Positions 10,797 to 20,357 are shown, counted from the first letter of the stretch. The stretch: DNA of 64,000 bases from Arthrobacter sp. ISL-28 (GCF_018613875.1 NZ_JAGGPJ010000008.1:1-64000); one strand, 5' to 3'. Numbers and translations: made by a program. Notes: generated by a model not told the origin, from the letters alone.

Positions 10797-11153
10797 CTAG
10801 AGGAAGACAGCGATGACACGGAGATCCTGGCCGGCGTAGCTTTCCGCGTCCTGGAGGATTTCGCAGATGATGCCGAACGACCTGTCGCTACGGAAGACGG
10901 CCGGGACCTGCCAGATGACCGTCAGGGGTTCCTGGCCGTTGTCGGCAATGGCGTCGGCGAAGTCGTGCAGTGAGTCATTGAGGGCGTCCAGGTTGACGCC
11001 GTAGTGCTCCGGAAACGCCAGGACCTCGCCGAATCTGGCCAGCACCTCTTTCTTGGAGTCCGCGGCGGGGACCACCAGGCTGCGGCGGCCGGCTTCAGCG
11101 ACCTGATCACGCAGCTCGTCAAGGGTACAGGTGTCTGCGGAATAGATTTTCAT
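10797..11153 (-). CDS. Barstar family RNase inhibitor
   Basis: A 118-residue acidic protein with the barstar fold signature: an Asp/Glu-rich N-terminal helix, then FPEHYGVNLDALNDSLHDF near 48-66, the segment by which barstar blocks barnase. It lies four bases downstream of a secreted RNase gene, so the two form a toxin-immunity pair in which the inhibitor protects the cytoplasm. ATG start. The neighbours on both sides are glucan genes, so the pair looks inserted into that block. Its partner assignment rests on adjacency. Confidence 0.88.
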   Translation of the reverse strand: MKIYSADTCTLDELRDQVAEAGRRSLVVPAADSKKEVLARFGEVLAFPEHYGVNLDALNDSLHDFADAIADNGQEPLTVIWQVPAVFRSDRSFGIICEILQDAESYAGQDLRVIAVFL

Positions 11154-11157
11154 CGCG

Positions 11158-11628
11158 CTATTTGCCCTCTGCTATGAACTTGAACGACTCGTAGTGGTCC
11201 GGTGTGTAGTACTTTTCACCAGCCTTGCCGGCCACGATCCTGCGGGCCCCCCGATCGGACTCGCCGGGAGTGGGGACCGTGTACTCCTTGTAGTATCCGC
11301 CGGACTTCCGCGGCAGCATGCGTTCAAAGTTTCCGAAGTTCGCGCCGTCGCGCTCATAAGGAAACGGTCCGCCCTGGCGGATGAGGGCAAGGGTCCGGCG
11401 CCCTTCGGCCGGGAGTTGGGACTCCCTCACGGTGGCCAGGCCGGAGGGGTTGGGGACGCCGCTGACGGACGGCACCGGAGTACCTGAGGGCACCGGACTA
11501 CCGGAGGGTGCCGGAGTCCCGGACGCTGCGGGGGCGGGATCGCCGGTCCGGGGCTGAAACCCGTTGGAGACCACAAGCGCCACGCCGAGCAGCGCCATCA
11601 GCACCACCGCAGTCAGCCACCTGCGCAT
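11158..11628 (-). CDS. Secreted barnase-type guanyl-specific ribonuclease
   Basis: A 156-residue RNase N1/T1-superfamily protein. A hydrophobic N-terminal segment (RRWLTAVVLMALLGVALVV) suggests export or membrane anchoring. A linker rich in Gly, Ser, Thr and Pro (about 28-63) follows, then the nuclease domain. Its C-terminal half aligns with barnase: Glu115 in YYKEYTVPTPG, Arg129/130 in GARRIVAG and His145 in DHYESFKF fit the catalytic Glu, Arg and His. The ATG at 11628, preceded by GGGAAAAG, is preferred over an upstream GTG. It is co-transcribed with the barstar gene four bases downstream. Confidence 0.88.
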   Translation of the reverse strand: MRRWLTAVVLMALLGVALVVSNGFQPRTGDPAPAASGTPAPSGSPVPSGTPVPSVSGVPNPSGLATVRESQLPAEGRRTLALIRQGGPFPYERDGANFGNFERMLPRKSGGYYKEYTVPTPGESDRGARRIVAGKAGEKYYTPDHYESFKFIAEGK

Positions 11629-11670
11629 GTTTATTCTTTTCCCAGTCACTGACCAACCATCAGGCTGATT

Positions 11671-13788
11671 CTAGGTGCGGTAGATGTTGATGGTGTTGGC
11701 CTGCACGATATCCCGCTCACCAGGGGCCACCTGGACGCCCTGGCGGCTGTCGTGGAGGTCGGAGGTGGTGAGGCGCAGTTCGAACACCCGCGAGCCTGTG
11801 CCGTCGTCGTTAATGGCCTGGGGAAGAGTGACCTTGATGTCGTCGCGCCCGCCGTTGACAACAATCAGGCCCGCCACCTGCGCGTCGTCGGAGCCCAACA
11901 GCAGCTGCACCACGCGGTGCCGCGGATCGTTCCACCGCTCCATGGTCATCGGTTCGCCATTCTGGTCATACCAGTACAGATACGACTGGGCGTCCCGCCC
12001 GGGATAGTCATGCGGCTGGGCTGCAAGGAACTCCTTGCGGAGCCGAATGACTCGTTTGGTGCTGCGGAGCATGGCGTGCGATTCAGGCGTGCTGGTCCAG
12101 TCGATCCAGGTGAGAGCGTTGTCCTGGCAATAGGCGTTGTTGTTGCCCTGCTGGCTGCGGCCAAGTTCATCGCCCGCGGTAATCATCGGAACCCCCAGCG
12201 AGATCATGAGCGAAGCCATCAGGTTCCGCCGCGTCTGCGCGCGCTGGGCAAGGATGCCTTCGTCCTCGGTCGGGCCTTCGAGACCGTGGTTGTAGCTGCG
12301 GTTGTCGCCGTGGCCGTCCCGGTTCTGCTCCCCGTTAGCCTCATTGTGCTTGCGGTCGTAGGACACAAGGTCGGCCATGGTGAATCCGTCATGGGCCGTG
12401 ATGAAGTTCAGAGAGGCTAGCCGGGAGCGGCCGGACCGTTCGAAAAGGCTCGCGGAACCGGACATGGCATCTGCGAGCCGGGCCACGGAGCCGCCCTGTC
12501 CGCCGGCATCAATGGACGCGCGGTCGGTAAGCCAGAATGACCGCAGGGCGTCGCGGTAGTGGTCGTTCCAGTCCACCCAGCCACCCGGGAAGCGACCTGT
12601 TTGCCAGCCGCCGTATCCCACGTCCCACGGTTCGGCAATCAGCTTGACCTTCGAAAGCACCGGATCCGCCGCCACGCCGACAAGGAACGGGTGGTTCGGG
12701 TCAAACTCGTTGGCCGCGTTCCGGCAGAGCGTCACCGCCAGGTCGAAGCGGAAACCGTCGATGTGGAATTCATCCACCCAGTACCGAAGCGAATCCAACA
12801 CCAACTGGACCACGCGGGGCTCGCCAAAGTTGAGCGAATTCCCGCAGCCGGTGGTGTCGATGTATCTGCCGTTGCCATCCGTGCGGTAATACTTCCGCTC
12901 CCCCAGGCCGCGGAAACAGACAGTGTGTCCGTCGGGTCCGCCTTCGGCGGTGTGGTTGTAGACCACGTCAAGGATGACTTCGATTCCGGCGGCGTGCAGA
13001 AGCTTGACCATGCCCTTGAATTCGTCCTGCACAGCCTGCGGCCCGGACGCCTGGGCGGACTCCGTTGCGTACCCCGGGTGCGGGGCAAAGAAGGCCGCCG
13101 TGTTGTAACCCCAGTAGTTGGTGAGGCCCAGGTTTTGAAGATGCGGCTCGTCGAGGTGGAAATGCACCGGCAGCAGCTGCACGGCCGTGATGCCGAGTCC
13201 GGTCAGATGCTCAATCATTGCGGGGTGGGCCATGCCGGCGTACGTGCCCCGCAACGGCTTCGGAATGTCCGGGTGCAGCATGCTCTGCCCACGCACGTGC
13301 GTCTCGTAGATGATGGTGTTGCGCCAAGGGGTATGCAGACGTTCGTCGGCGCCCCAGTCGAAGTCTGTGGACATTCTGATACTGGTCAGGAAACCGTTGC
13401 GCTGGTCCACCGCGCGCCCATACGGATCGAGGAGCAGCCGCTGCCGGCCGCCGTCGGCGTCGTCAAAATTCACGGTGGGAACTGAGAGCGGGAGGACCTC
13501 GCCTTCCGGAGCGGCGCGGAAGCCGTAGCGCGAGCCGACGGGGAATCCCTCGACGAGGCCGTAGTGGACGCCATTGCTGACGTTGGGTAGGGCGTGGAGC
13601 CGCCAGTTGCCGCCGGGCGCCTGGTAGGCAATTTCCAGGGTGAGAACGCCCGGGGCGTAGACCGCCACATTGGCACGCCCCTTATGCGAGCCGTCTGCCG
13701 CAGATCCGGAGCGGACAGGGCTGACGCCGAGGGGGAACGCTTGGGAGGCGTCCACGGTCGAGGCTGAATCTACTAAGGGCATTACCAT
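11671..13788 (-). CDS. glgX: Glycogen debranching enzyme GlgX
   Basis: A GH13_11 isoamylase-type enzyme of 705 residues that hydrolyses alpha-1,6 branches of limit glucan, completing breakdown started by GlgP. An N-terminal CBM48-like region (about 20-115) precedes the barrel. Catalytic residues are visible as Asp349 in IDGFRFDLAV, Glu386 in LIAEPWDVG and the Asp of FITAHDGFTMAD. ELGRSQQGNNNAYCQDN near 555 is a GlgX hallmark. The start is an ATG with a weak ribosome site; a second in-frame ATG lies two codons later. The RNase gene follows 42 bases downstream on the same strand. Confidence 0.94.
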   Translation of the reverse strand: MVMPLVDSASTVDASQAFPLGVSPVRSGSAADGSHKGRANVAVYAPGVLTLEIAYQAPGGNWRLHALPNVSNGVHYGLVEGFPVGSRYGFRAAPEGEVLPLSVPTVNFDDADGGRQRLLLDPYGRAVDQRNGFLTSIRMSTDFDWGADERLHTPWRNTIIYETHVRGQSMLHPDIPKPLRGTYAGMAHPAMIEHLTGLGITAVQLLPVHFHLDEPHLQNLGLTNYWGYNTAAFFAPHPGYATESAQASGPQAVQDEFKGMVKLLHAAGIEVILDVVYNHTAEGGPDGHTVCFRGLGERKYYRTDGNGRYIDTTGCGNSLNFGEPRVVQLVLDSLRYWVDEFHIDGFRFDLAVTLCRNAANEFDPNHPFLVGVAADPVLSKVKLIAEPWDVGYGGWQTGRFPGGWVDWNDHYRDALRSFWLTDRASIDAGGQGGSVARLADAMSGSASLFERSGRSRLASLNFITAHDGFTMADLVSYDRKHNEANGEQNRDGHGDNRSYNHGLEGPTEDEGILAQRAQTRRNLMASLMISLGVPMITAGDELGRSQQGNNNAYCQDNALTWIDWTSTPESHAMLRSTKRVIRLRKEFLAAQPHDYPGRDAQSYLYWYDQNGEPMTMERWNDPRHRVVQLLLGSDDAQVAGLIVVNGGRDDIKVTLPQAINDDGTGSRVFELRLTTSDLHDSRQGVQVAPGERDIVQANTINIYRT

Positions 13789-13904
13789 CGATTAAAGCTT
13801 AACCGTCACGTTGAAAAACCCGATCTATTCCGGCGTGTGACGTTTCGCGGGCAAAATGGCGGCGCTGCTGCCTGGTAAAAGAACGCACCGAGGTGGAGGT
13901 AATT

Positions 13905-14714
13905 GTGAAGATTGCATTGGCTCAGATCATCAGCGGCCGTGATGTGGAACGCAACCTCGTGCTGGTCGAGGAGTTCGCCCGCCGTGCCAAAGACGGCGGT
14001 GCTGAGCTCGTCGTGTTTCCGGAGGCGACGCTGCGCGCGTTCGGGAACTCCCTCATCGATATTGCCGAACCCCTCGACGGACCTTGGGCAGCGCGGGTCC
14101 GCTCCATTGCCGCCGAATTGGGGATCGTGATCGTGGCCGGCATGTTCACTCCCGGGGAACCATCCCCCGAAGGGCACCGAAAGGTCCGGAACACGCTGCT
14201 CGTCACCGGACCCGGAACGGAAGCGAGCTATGACAAGGTGCATCTCTTTGACGCCTTCGGCTTCCTCGAGTCGGACACTGTTGACGCCGGAACTGGGCCT
14301 GTAACGTTCGACACCGGCGGCATCACTTTCGGCCTGGCCACCTGCTACGACATCCGTTTCCCCGCCCTCTTCACCGCCAATGCCGACCGCGGTGCAGTAG
14401 CCAACATCATCTGCGCCTCCTGGGGTTCCGGTCCAGGCAAGGTGGACCAGTGGAAGCTGCTGGCCCGCGCGCGCGCCGTGGACACCACCACATATGTGCT
14501 CGCATGTGGCCAGGGAGACCCCGCCACGCAGGGCATCGAGCCCCGCGGCGCCGCCCCTACCGGAGTGGGGCATTCCGTCGTCGTCTCGCCTTTCGGCGAG
14601 GTCCTGGAAGAGCTCGACGGCGATCCCGGCCTTTTGTTCGCCGACCTGGATCCTGCCGTCGTCAAGGTAGCCCGAACGAAGCTCCCCGTCCTTGTTAACC
14701 GCCGCGAATTCTAA
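13905..14714 (+). CDS. Carbon-nitrogen hydrolase (nitrilase superfamily)
   Basis: A 269-residue amidase-type hydrolase with the complete catalytic triad of the superfamily: Glu40 in VVFPEATLRAF, Lys111 in YDKVHLFDAFG and Cys147 in LATCYDIRFP. The single-domain length fits the Nit1/YafV-like branch (omega-amidases, deaminated-glutathione amidases); the true substrate cannot be read from sequence. The GTG start lies a few bases after GGTGGAGGT. It is transcribed away from glgX, which starts 116 bases upstream on the other strand. The 32-bp repeat array begins 12 bases after its stop. Confidence 0.88.
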   Translation: MKIALAQIISGRDVERNLVLVEEFARRAKDGGAELVVFPEATLRAFGNSLIDIAEPLDGPWAARVRSIAAELGIVIVAGMFTPGEPSPEGHRKVRNTLLVTGPGTEASYDKVHLFDAFGFLESDTVDAGTGPVTFDTGGITFGLATCYDIRFPALFTANADRGAVANIICASWGSGPGKVDQWKLLARARAVDTTTYVLACGQGDPATQGIEPRGAAPTGVGHSVVVSPFGEVLEELDGDPGLLFADLDPAVVKVARTKLPVLVNRREF

Positions 14715-14726
14715 CCCCGGTTGAGG

Positions 14727-15043
14727 ACGCTCCCTCAGGTTTCGCCTAATTAAGCAGAACGTTCCCTCACGTTTCGCGTATTTAAGCCTAACGCTCCCTC
14801 ACGTTTCGCGTATTTAAGCCTAACGCTCCCTCACATGATGTGCGGGAGCATTCGGCGGATCCCTGCGAAAACTGAGGGAGCGTCTCAATTTATCGAGCGA
14901 AACGTGAGGGAGCGTCTCAATTTACCGAGCGAAACGTGAGGGAGCGTCTCAATTTACCGAGCGAAACGTGAGGGAGCGTCTCAATTTACCGAGCGAAACG
15001 TGAGGGAGCGTCTCAATTTACCGAGCGAAACGTGAGGGAGCGT
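14727..15043. repeat. 32-bp-period intergenic repeat array with inverted halves
   Basis: The left half has three head-to-tail 32-bp units (14727, 14759, 14791) and a fragment at 14823, each opening with a core like ACGCTCCCTCACGT. A non-repeated centre (about 14835-14869) follows. The right half has five units (14870, 14902, 14934, 14966, 14998) plus a closing core at 15030, with the core inverted (ACGTGAGGGAGCGT). The 18-bp parts between cores differ between the halves but have equal length and end alike. Units within a half are nearly identical, so it is not a CRISPR array. It fills the gap between the convergent nitrilase and rlmB genes. Confidence 0.95.
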
Positions 15044-15135
15044 TGGCAGTTCCTGTGCGTCTGGAAGCAGGCCTCAAAGCGCGACCGAGCAGCACGCGGA
15101 GGATGGCGGTTGTGCCGCCACCCGGACCGCGGGGT

Positions 15136-16128
15136 CTACTTGGCCGCGCGCTGGCGGGAGACTTCGTACAGGGAGATGCCGACGGCCATGGAGGCGTTGA
15201 GCGATTCCATGGCGGAGTCGATCGGGATCGAGACGATCTGGTCGCAGTTCTCGCGGACGAGGCGGCTGAGACCCTTGCCCTCGGATCCCACGACGATGCA
15301 GACCGGCTCCGTGGCCAGGGTGAGGTCCGGCAGCGAAACGTCGCCGTCGCCGTCGAGCCCCAGGACGAAGATGCCCATGTTCTTGAACTGCTTGAGGGCG
15401 CTGTTCAGATTGGCGGCGCGGGCCACGGGGACGCGGACGGCTGCCCCGGCACTGGTCTTCCATGCGGCGGCGGTGACGCCGACGGACCGGCGCTCGGGGA
15501 CGATGACGCCGTGGCCGCTGAAGGCCGACACCGAGCGGATGATCGCGCCCAGGTTGCGGGGATCCGTGATGCCGTCGAGGGCGACGAAGAGGGGTGCGTT
15601 CGCGACGTGCCCCTTCTTCCAGCGATCCACAGTTTGTTCCGCGAGGTCGTAGGCGTCCTGGTACTCGTACGGCGGGATCTGCAGCACGAGGCCCTGGTGC
15701 ACGGCGTCATCCGTCATGCGGTCCAGCTCGGGCTTGCCTGTTTCCAGCAGCGGGATGCCGCGTTCGGCCGCCAGCTTGAGCGACTCCTTGACCCGGTCGT
15801 CCATCTCAATGCGGATGGCCACGTGGAGGGCCTTGGCCGGAATCCCGGCGCGGAGGGCCTCGACCACCGAGTTGCGGCCGGTGACCACTTCTTCCGTGGC
15901 TCGGCCCTTGGGGCCCGAGCGTGCGCCGGCGCTGCGGCCGCCGCTGCCGCGCTTGGCCTCGGAGCGCTCGGCGAGCTGCTTGTTCTTGTACGCCTTGTGG
16001 TAGGGGCGATCCTCGGCTTTGGGGGTTGGCCCCTTGCCTTCGAGGGCCTTGCGGCCGTGGCCACCGGTTCCGGTGGTGGGGCCCTTCTTCATCTTGCGTA
16101 CTGCGCCCGGGCGACCGTTGTTGGCCAT
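15136..16128 (-). CDS. rlmB: 23S rRNA (guanosine-2'-O-)-methyltransferase RlmB family
   Basis: A SPOUT-class methyltransferase of 330 residues. A basic, low-complexity N-terminal extension (about 1-85, rich in Lys, Gly, Arg) precedes the substrate-binding domain and the trefoil-knot domain with its three motifs: NLGAIIRS, VGSEGKGLSR and IPIDSAMESLNAS. It would methylate 23S rRNA G2251 using SAM. The ATG at 16128 (MANNGRP) follows GGTGGA and is preferred over an ATG-less extension of three codons. It is last in the ispD-ispF-cysS-rlmB gene order that is conserved in actinobacteria. Confidence 0.92.
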   Translation of the reverse strand: MANNGRPGAVRKMKKGPTTGTGGHGRKALEGKGPTPKAEDRPYHKAYKNKQLAERSEAKRGSGGRSAGARSGPKGRATEEVVTGRNSVVEALRAGIPAKALHVAIRIEMDDRVKESLKLAAERGIPLLETGKPELDRMTDDAVHQGLVLQIPPYEYQDAYDLAEQTVDRWKKGHVANAPLFVALDGITDPRNLGAIIRSVSAFSGHGVIVPERRSVGVTAAAWKTSAGAAVRVPVARAANLNSALKQFKNMGIFVLGLDGDGDVSLPDLTLATEPVCIVVGSEGKGLSRLVRENCDQIVSIPIDSAMESLNASMAVGISLYEVSRQRAAK

Positions 16129-16231
16129 GAGTTCCACCCTTGGTTGTGTTGAGTAAGTCTGAACTCCAGTCTACTGACACAAGTTAAATCGAGAACGACG
16201 GCGGTGCGCGGCCCGGTCCGGGCGGAAGGCG

Positions 16232-17686
16232 TCAGCCCCGCTGCAGGCTCCAACTGGCTCCATCTGCGGTGTCTTCGACCAGGATCCCGGCGGCGGCCAG
16301 GGTGTCCCTGATGGCATCCGAGGCGGCCCAGTCCTTGCTCGCCCTGGCCTGAGCCCGGGCAGCGAGCTGCGCCTCGACGAGCACGCCGAGTGCCGTAGTG
16401 GCCTGGTCGTCGACGGCCGGCTGCGCGGCGTCATTGATTCCCAGGACCTGGAGCATGTTGATGACGCTGGCAAGGGACTCCCTGGCCACCTTGAGGTCGC
16501 CGGCGACCAGCGCCGAGTTTCCCGTCCGGACGGTGTCGTGCAGCACCGCGAGTGCCTGCGGGACATTGAGGTCGTCATCCATAGCAATGGCGAAGGCGTC
16601 CGGTACCGACGCGCTGCCGCCAACAAGCAAAGCGCCGTCCACCGAGAGCGCGCGGACAGCGCGCGCAATGAACCCGTCAATGCGTTCGACGGCGGCAGTG
16701 GCCTCCTGCAGGGACGTCGGCTGGTAGTCCAGCACCGAGCGATACTGTGCCTGCCCCAGGTAATAGCGGACCACCCGCGGCGGAGCGAGCTCGAGCATCT
16801 CTGCCGGGCTCACGGTGTTGCCGACGGACTTGGACATCTTCTCGCCCTGGTACGTGACCATGCCGTTGTGCATCCAGAAGTTCGCGAAGCCGTGGCCCGC
16901 GGCCTGTGACTGGGCCATCTCGTTCTCGTGGTGCGGGAAGCGCAGGTCCAGGCCGCCGCCGTGGAAGTCGAAGTCGGTGCCGAGGTACTTGGTGACCATG
17001 GCAGAGCATTCGAGGTGCCAGCCCGGGCGGCCGGCGCCCCACGGCGAAACCCAGCTGGCCGTCGTCGGCTCGCCTTCCTTGTGGCCCTTCCACAGCGCGA
17101 AGTCCCGCGGGTCCTTCTTGCCACGCGGGTCGGCATCCGTTGCACCCTGCATGTCGTCGATTTTTTGCCGGGTCAGTGCGCCGTACTTGTTCCAGGACCG
17201 CACATCAAAGTAGACGTCCCCTGAGCCGTCCAGGGCGGGATAGGCGTGGCCGCGGTCGATCAGCTGCTGGATCAGGGCGTGCATTTCCGGGATGTGGCCG
17301 GTGGCGCGGGGTTCATAGGTGGGGCGGGAAACGCCGAGGGTGTCGTAGGCCTTGAGGAATTCCTGCTCGTAGCGGTAGGCCAAGGCCCACCATTCCTCTT
17401 CCCGGACGCTGTCCGGTTCCTGCTCGAAGTCGGCCTCGAAGGACGCGGCGGACTTGGCCAGGATCTTGTCATCAATGTCGGTGATGTTCCGGACCACGGT
17501 GACGCGCAGACCCCGGTACTGCAGCCAGCGGGTCAGCTGGTCGAAGGCTATGGCAGAGCGGATATGCCCGACATGCGGCATTCCCTGCACGGTGGCGCCG
17601 CAGTAGTACAGGCTCGCTTTACCGGGTACCAGGGGAACGAAGTCGCGGACTTCGGCGGATGCAGTGTCGTAGAAGCGCAGGGTCAC
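16232..17686 (-). CDS. cysS: Cysteinyl-tRNA synthetase
   Basis: A class I aminoacyl-tRNA synthetase of 484 residues that charges tRNA-Cys. The HIGH-type motif is MPHVGH (36-41), KMSKS is at 283-287, and zinc ligands are Cys29, Cys227 and the His/Glu of FPHHENE (about 252-254). The length and the C-terminal helical anticodon-binding region argue for CysS rather than the shorter mycothiol ligase MshC, which shares the catalytic core. GTG start. rlmB follows in the same direction, and a small lipoprotein gene lies 32 bases upstream. Confidence 0.95.
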   Translation of the reverse strand: MTLRFYDTASAEVRDFVPLVPGKASLYYCGATVQGMPHVGHIRSAIAFDQLTRWLQYRGLRVTVVRNITDIDDKILAKSAASFEADFEQEPDSVREEEWWALAYRYEQEFLKAYDTLGVSRPTYEPRATGHIPEMHALIQQLIDRGHAYPALDGSGDVYFDVRSWNKYGALTRQKIDDMQGATDADPRGKKDPRDFALWKGHKEGEPTTASWVSPWGAGRPGWHLECSAMVTKYLGTDFDFHGGGLDLRFPHHENEMAQSQAAGHGFANFWMHNGMVTYQGEKMSKSVGNTVSPAEMLELAPPRVVRYYLGQAQYRSVLDYQPTSLQEATAAVERIDGFIARAVRALSVDGALLVGGSASVPDAFAIAMDDDLNVPQALAVLHDTVRTGNSALVAGDLKVARESLASVINMLQVLGINDAAQPAVDDQATTALGVLVEAQLAARAQARASKDWAASDAIRDTLAAAGILVEDTADGASWSLQRG

Positions 17687-17718
17687 CGCTCCAGATTAGC
17701 CGATGCCGCTGGCGGCGC

Positions 17719-18045
17719 TTACTTACAGACGTCGCCGACCTTGTTGTTCTGCTTTTTGAGCTCTTCAAGCTGCTCCGGGCTCTTGGCGCCCAGTGATGTG
17801 CCGGCCACCTGCTTCATGACGTTGGCCATCTTCTGGATCGGATCGGCGAGCTCCGGGGCCACCTTGTCGGCAATCTCCTGGTAGTGCTTGGCGATCTGGT
17901 CCGCCTGCTGCTGCTGATTTCCGGTCGGCTTGAAGGTGTCGCCCTGAAGGAAAGTGCAGCTCTCGGCGACGCTCATCCTGGGCGTCCCGGCGCAGCCGGT
18001 GAGAAACAGGCAGGCGATCACGACGGCGGGCAGCAGCTTTTTCAC
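17719..18045 (-). CDS. Small lipoprotein of unknown function
   Basis: A 108-residue protein with a short basic N-terminus, a hydrophobic stretch and a lipobox (LTGC, Cys18), so it should be lipid-anchored outside the membrane. The mature part is helical and charged (QQQQADQIAKHYQEIADKV near 57-75) and ends with a Cys near the C-terminus that could pair with another Cys near 31. I do not recognise a family. The GTG start has GGAG upstream. It is embedded between ispF and cysS on the same strand. Confidence 0.8.
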   Translation of the reverse strand: MKKLLPAVVIACLFLTGCAGTPRMSVAESCTFLQGDTFKPTGNQQQQADQIAKHYQEIADKVAPELADPIQKMANVMKQVAGTSLGAKSPEQLEELKKQNNKVGDVCK

Positions 18046-18134
18046 GAGGGGTCTCCTGATGTGGCGGTACGGGTGGTTCCGGCTGGCTTGGGCGGCCGGT
18101 CCTCTATTCCAGTATTCCAGCGTAGGGGATACTG

Positions 18135-18620
18135 CTAGGAAGCCGGATAGACGAGGGCGGTAGCCACGGCCGAGATGCCCTCCCCGCGGCCGGTGAAACC
18201 GAGCCCGTCGCTTGTGGTGGCCGTGACACTGACCGGAGCACCGGCGGCCTCACTCAGGACGCGCTGTGACTCAACACGGCGGGGACCGAACTTCGGCCGG
18301 TTGGCCACGAACTGCACAGCGACGTTGCCGATCTCAAAGCCCGCGGCACGGACGATCCGCGCCGCTTCCGCCAGCAGGGTGACCCCGGATGCCCCGGCAA
18401 ATTCCGGGCGATCCGTGCCGAAATGCGTCCCGAGGTCACCGATCCCGCAGGCGGAGAAGAGGGCGTCGGCGGCCGCGTGGGCCACGGCATCGCCGTCGGA
18501 ATGACCGGTCAGCCCCCGCTCTCCTTCCCAGAACAGCCCGCCCAGCCACAACGGCTGCGGGTCAGATTCCGGGGCGAATGCATGAACATCAAAGCCGATT
18601 CCGGTGCGGGGCAGGATCAT
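18135..18620 (-). CDS. ispF: 2-C-methyl-D-erythritol 2,4-cyclodiphosphate synthase
   Basis: IspF makes the cyclodiphosphate intermediate of the MEP isoprenoid pathway. The 161-residue protein begins with the metal-binding motif GIGFDVHAF and contains [16 protein letters not shown] and [10 protein letters not shown], all diagnostic. The ATG at 18620 after GGGAG gives the normal family length; a GTG at 18653, closer to ispD, would add 11 residues. It directly follows ispD, whose product acts two steps earlier, so the pair is almost certainly one transcript. Confidence 0.95.
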   Translation of the reverse strand: MILPRTGIGFDVHAFAPESDPQPLWLGGLFWEGERGLTGHSDGDAVAHAAADALFSACGIGDLGTHFGTDRPEFAGASGVTLLAEAARIVRAAGFEIGNVAVQFVANRPKFGPRRVESQRVLSEAAGAPVSVTATTSDGLGFTGRGEGISAVATALVYPAS

Positions 18621-18658
18621 TCTGGCTGCTCCCTGCGGGTCTTCTGCACGCACGCCCT

Positions 18659-19441
18659 TCAGCCCTCCACCCAGCGCATGCCGAGGGGACCCTCAAGGAG
18701 GCCTTCGGCGATGATGAGGTCGAGCGGCGTGGTGATTTTCAACGACTGGCTTGCACCCCGCACGGCGTGAACGGGCACGCCAAGAAGCTCCACCAGCATG
18801 GCGTCGTCCGTGATGGCTGCAGCTTCGCTCTCATCAAAGTCAGTGGCGGCCTGGTGGGCAGCCTGCAAGGTGGGCACGCTGAACCCCTGCGGGGTCTGGA
18901 CCGACCGCAGCTCCTGCCGGGAGACGGTTCCTGTGACAATCTCCGGCGCGATGTTGGAATCGCCGCCCTCGGTGGCGGTGACCATTTTGACGGTGTCCAC
19001 CACAGGGATGACCGGGATGACGGCCGCGGCTCCCGCGGCCAGTGCGTGTGCCACCCGGTGGAAGACCGACTCGGGAGTCAGGGCACGGGCGGCATCGTGG
19101 ACGAGCACCGCTTCCGTTCCGTCCTCCAGGGCCGCCAGCGCGGACCGGACGGAATCCGCCCTGGTGGCTCCGCCGTCGACCGTTGTCAGGAGCGGGCCGC
19201 CGTCAGCCAGCTCCAGCCTGAAGTCGTCCAGGAGCTTTCTCAGTCCGTCGTCTCCCGCAGGCAGCGCCACGCAGACCTGGCTTGCGACGCCGGAGGCGAC
19301 GACGCCGCGGAGGGCGTGCAGGAGGATGGGTTCGCCGCCGAGCGGCACGGCCGCCTTGGGCATGCCGTAGCCAAGCCGCTGCCCGGATCCGGCGGCGACC
19401 AGGATGACAGCGGTGATGGGGCGCGTGCGTGCATCGTTCAT
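18659..19441 (-). CDS. ispD: 2-C-methyl-D-erythritol 4-phosphate cytidylyltransferase
   Basis: IspD transfers CMP from CTP to methylerythritol phosphate in the MEP pathway. The nucleotide-binding signature [16 protein letters not shown] lies near residue 15, and [13 protein letters not shown] with its conserved Asp/Arg is present further on. The frame is open far upstream, but the ATG at 19441 (MNDARTRP) gives 260 residues and places the CTP loop correctly. It is followed by ispF and separated from carD by a clear terminator, so the isoprenoid genes probably have their own promoter in 19442-19512. Confidence 0.95.
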   Translation of the reverse strand: MNDARTRPITAVILVAAGSGQRLGYGMPKAAVPLGGEPILLHALRGVVASGVASQVCVALPAGDDGLRKLLDDFRLELADGGPLLTTVDGGATRADSVRSALAALEDGTEAVLVHDAARALTPESVFHRVAHALAAGAAAVIPVIPVVDTVKMVTATEGGDSNIAPEIVTGTVSRQELRSVQTPQGFSVPTLQAAHQAATDFDESEAAAITDDAMLVELLGVPVHAVRGASQSLKITTPLDLIIAEGLLEGPLGMRWVEG

Positions 19442-19512
19442 GCGGTCTAGCCTACGTCCCGGCCGGCTGCCCCGGCCGGATTGCCCAATCCGGCTGCCAT
19501 CCGGCCCGATTT

Positions 19513-19555
19513 TGGGCAAAAAGAAACCCCGGCGGCACTTTCTGCCACCGGGGTT
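19513..19555 (-). terminator. Rho-independent terminator of carD
   Basis: On the minus strand a GC-rich hairpin (stem about 19525-19537 with 19543-19555, one mismatch) is followed by TTTCTTTTT. It sits directly after the carD stop and before ispD. Confidence 0.9.
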
Positions 19556-19561
19556 CAATTC

Positions 19562-20044
19562 TCAGGAAGCCAGGACCTCGTCAAGAACGCTTGCAGCCTT
19601 CTCTTCGTCGGTCTTTTCAGCCAAAGCCAACTCTGAAATCAGAATCTGCCGTGCCTTGGCCAGCATTCGCTTCTCACCTGCGGAAAGGCCCCGATCGTGA
19701 TCACGGCGCCACAGGTCGCGGACGACCTCTGCAACCTTGATGACGTCACCGGAAGCAAGCTTCTCCAGATTTGCCTTGTAACGACGCGACCAGTTGGTGG
19801 GCTCTTCAGTGAACTCGGCACGGAGCACATCGAATACGTGCTCCAAACCTTCCTTGCCCACTACGTCGCGTACCCCAACGAGGTCAACGTTCTCTGCTGG
19901 AACTTCAATGGTCAGATCACCCTGAGCCACCTTGAGCTTGAGATACATCTTCTCTTCGCCCTTGACAGTGCGCATCTTGATTTCTTCAATTTTTGCTGCA
20001 CCGTGGTGAGGGTAAACTACTGTCTCGCCGACCTCAAAAACCAT
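19562..20044 (-). CDS. carD: CarD-type RNA polymerase-binding transcription regulator
   Basis: CarD binds the RNA polymerase beta subunit and stabilises open complexes, especially at rRNA promoters. The 160-residue protein has the N-terminal RNAP-interaction domain ([15 protein letters not shown]) and a helical DNA-binding domain with Trp85 in [14 protein letters not shown], the residue that wedges into the promoter in mycobacterial CarD. The ATG at 20044 with an AG-rich site upstream gives the standard length; the frame stays open further upstream without family similarity. It is a single-gene unit closed by a terminator. Confidence 0.96.
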   Translation of the reverse strand: MVFEVGETVVYPHHGAAKIEEIKMRTVKGEEKMYLKLKVAQGDLTIEVPAENVDLVGVRDVVGKEGLEHVFDVLRAEFTEEPTNWSRRYKANLEKLASGDVIKVAEVVRDLWRRDHDRGLSAGEKRMLAKARQILISELALAEKTDEEKAASVLDEVLAS

Positions 20045-20357
20045 GTGGACTTTCCCCTTTCCCGCAGACCAGTTTATCACGATTAAGGCATACGACTGGC
20101 ATGAATCGGGGCCGGGAACCGCGAGAATACGCGGAAAATGGGCCGAATCAGCGCCCCAGACCCCTTGACGAACGCGGATAATAGTGCATGACCCACCCCC
20201 CGACAAGCGCTACGCACTGGTAGTCAGGCAGCGTGTTGCCACTGGCCGGAGGGCCTGAAGCGGGCGCTATTGTGTACCGGCCGAATCCTCGTTTGGCCCT
20301 CTTTGCCGATAGGCTATGGGCTGAAAACTGTTTCAAGACTTTCTAGGAGTGCGTGAC
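20045..20357. other. Divergent promoter region between carD and a lipoprotein gene
   Basis: This 313-bp stretch has no convincing gene. Near carD it carries an AG-rich ribosome site and, on the minus strand, TAAACT at about 20074-20079 that could serve as a -10 element. Near the right end AGGAG (20345-20349) sits eight bases before the GTG of the lipoprotein gene. No clear operator was seen. Confidence 0.5.

Noticed and set aside
14727..15043. CRISPR array
   Set aside because: The 18-bp segments between cores are the same in each half instead of unique, and orientation flips at the centre.
16232..17686. Mycothiol ligase MshC instead of CysS
   Set aside because: The protein is longer than MshC and keeps the C-terminal anticodon-binding part.
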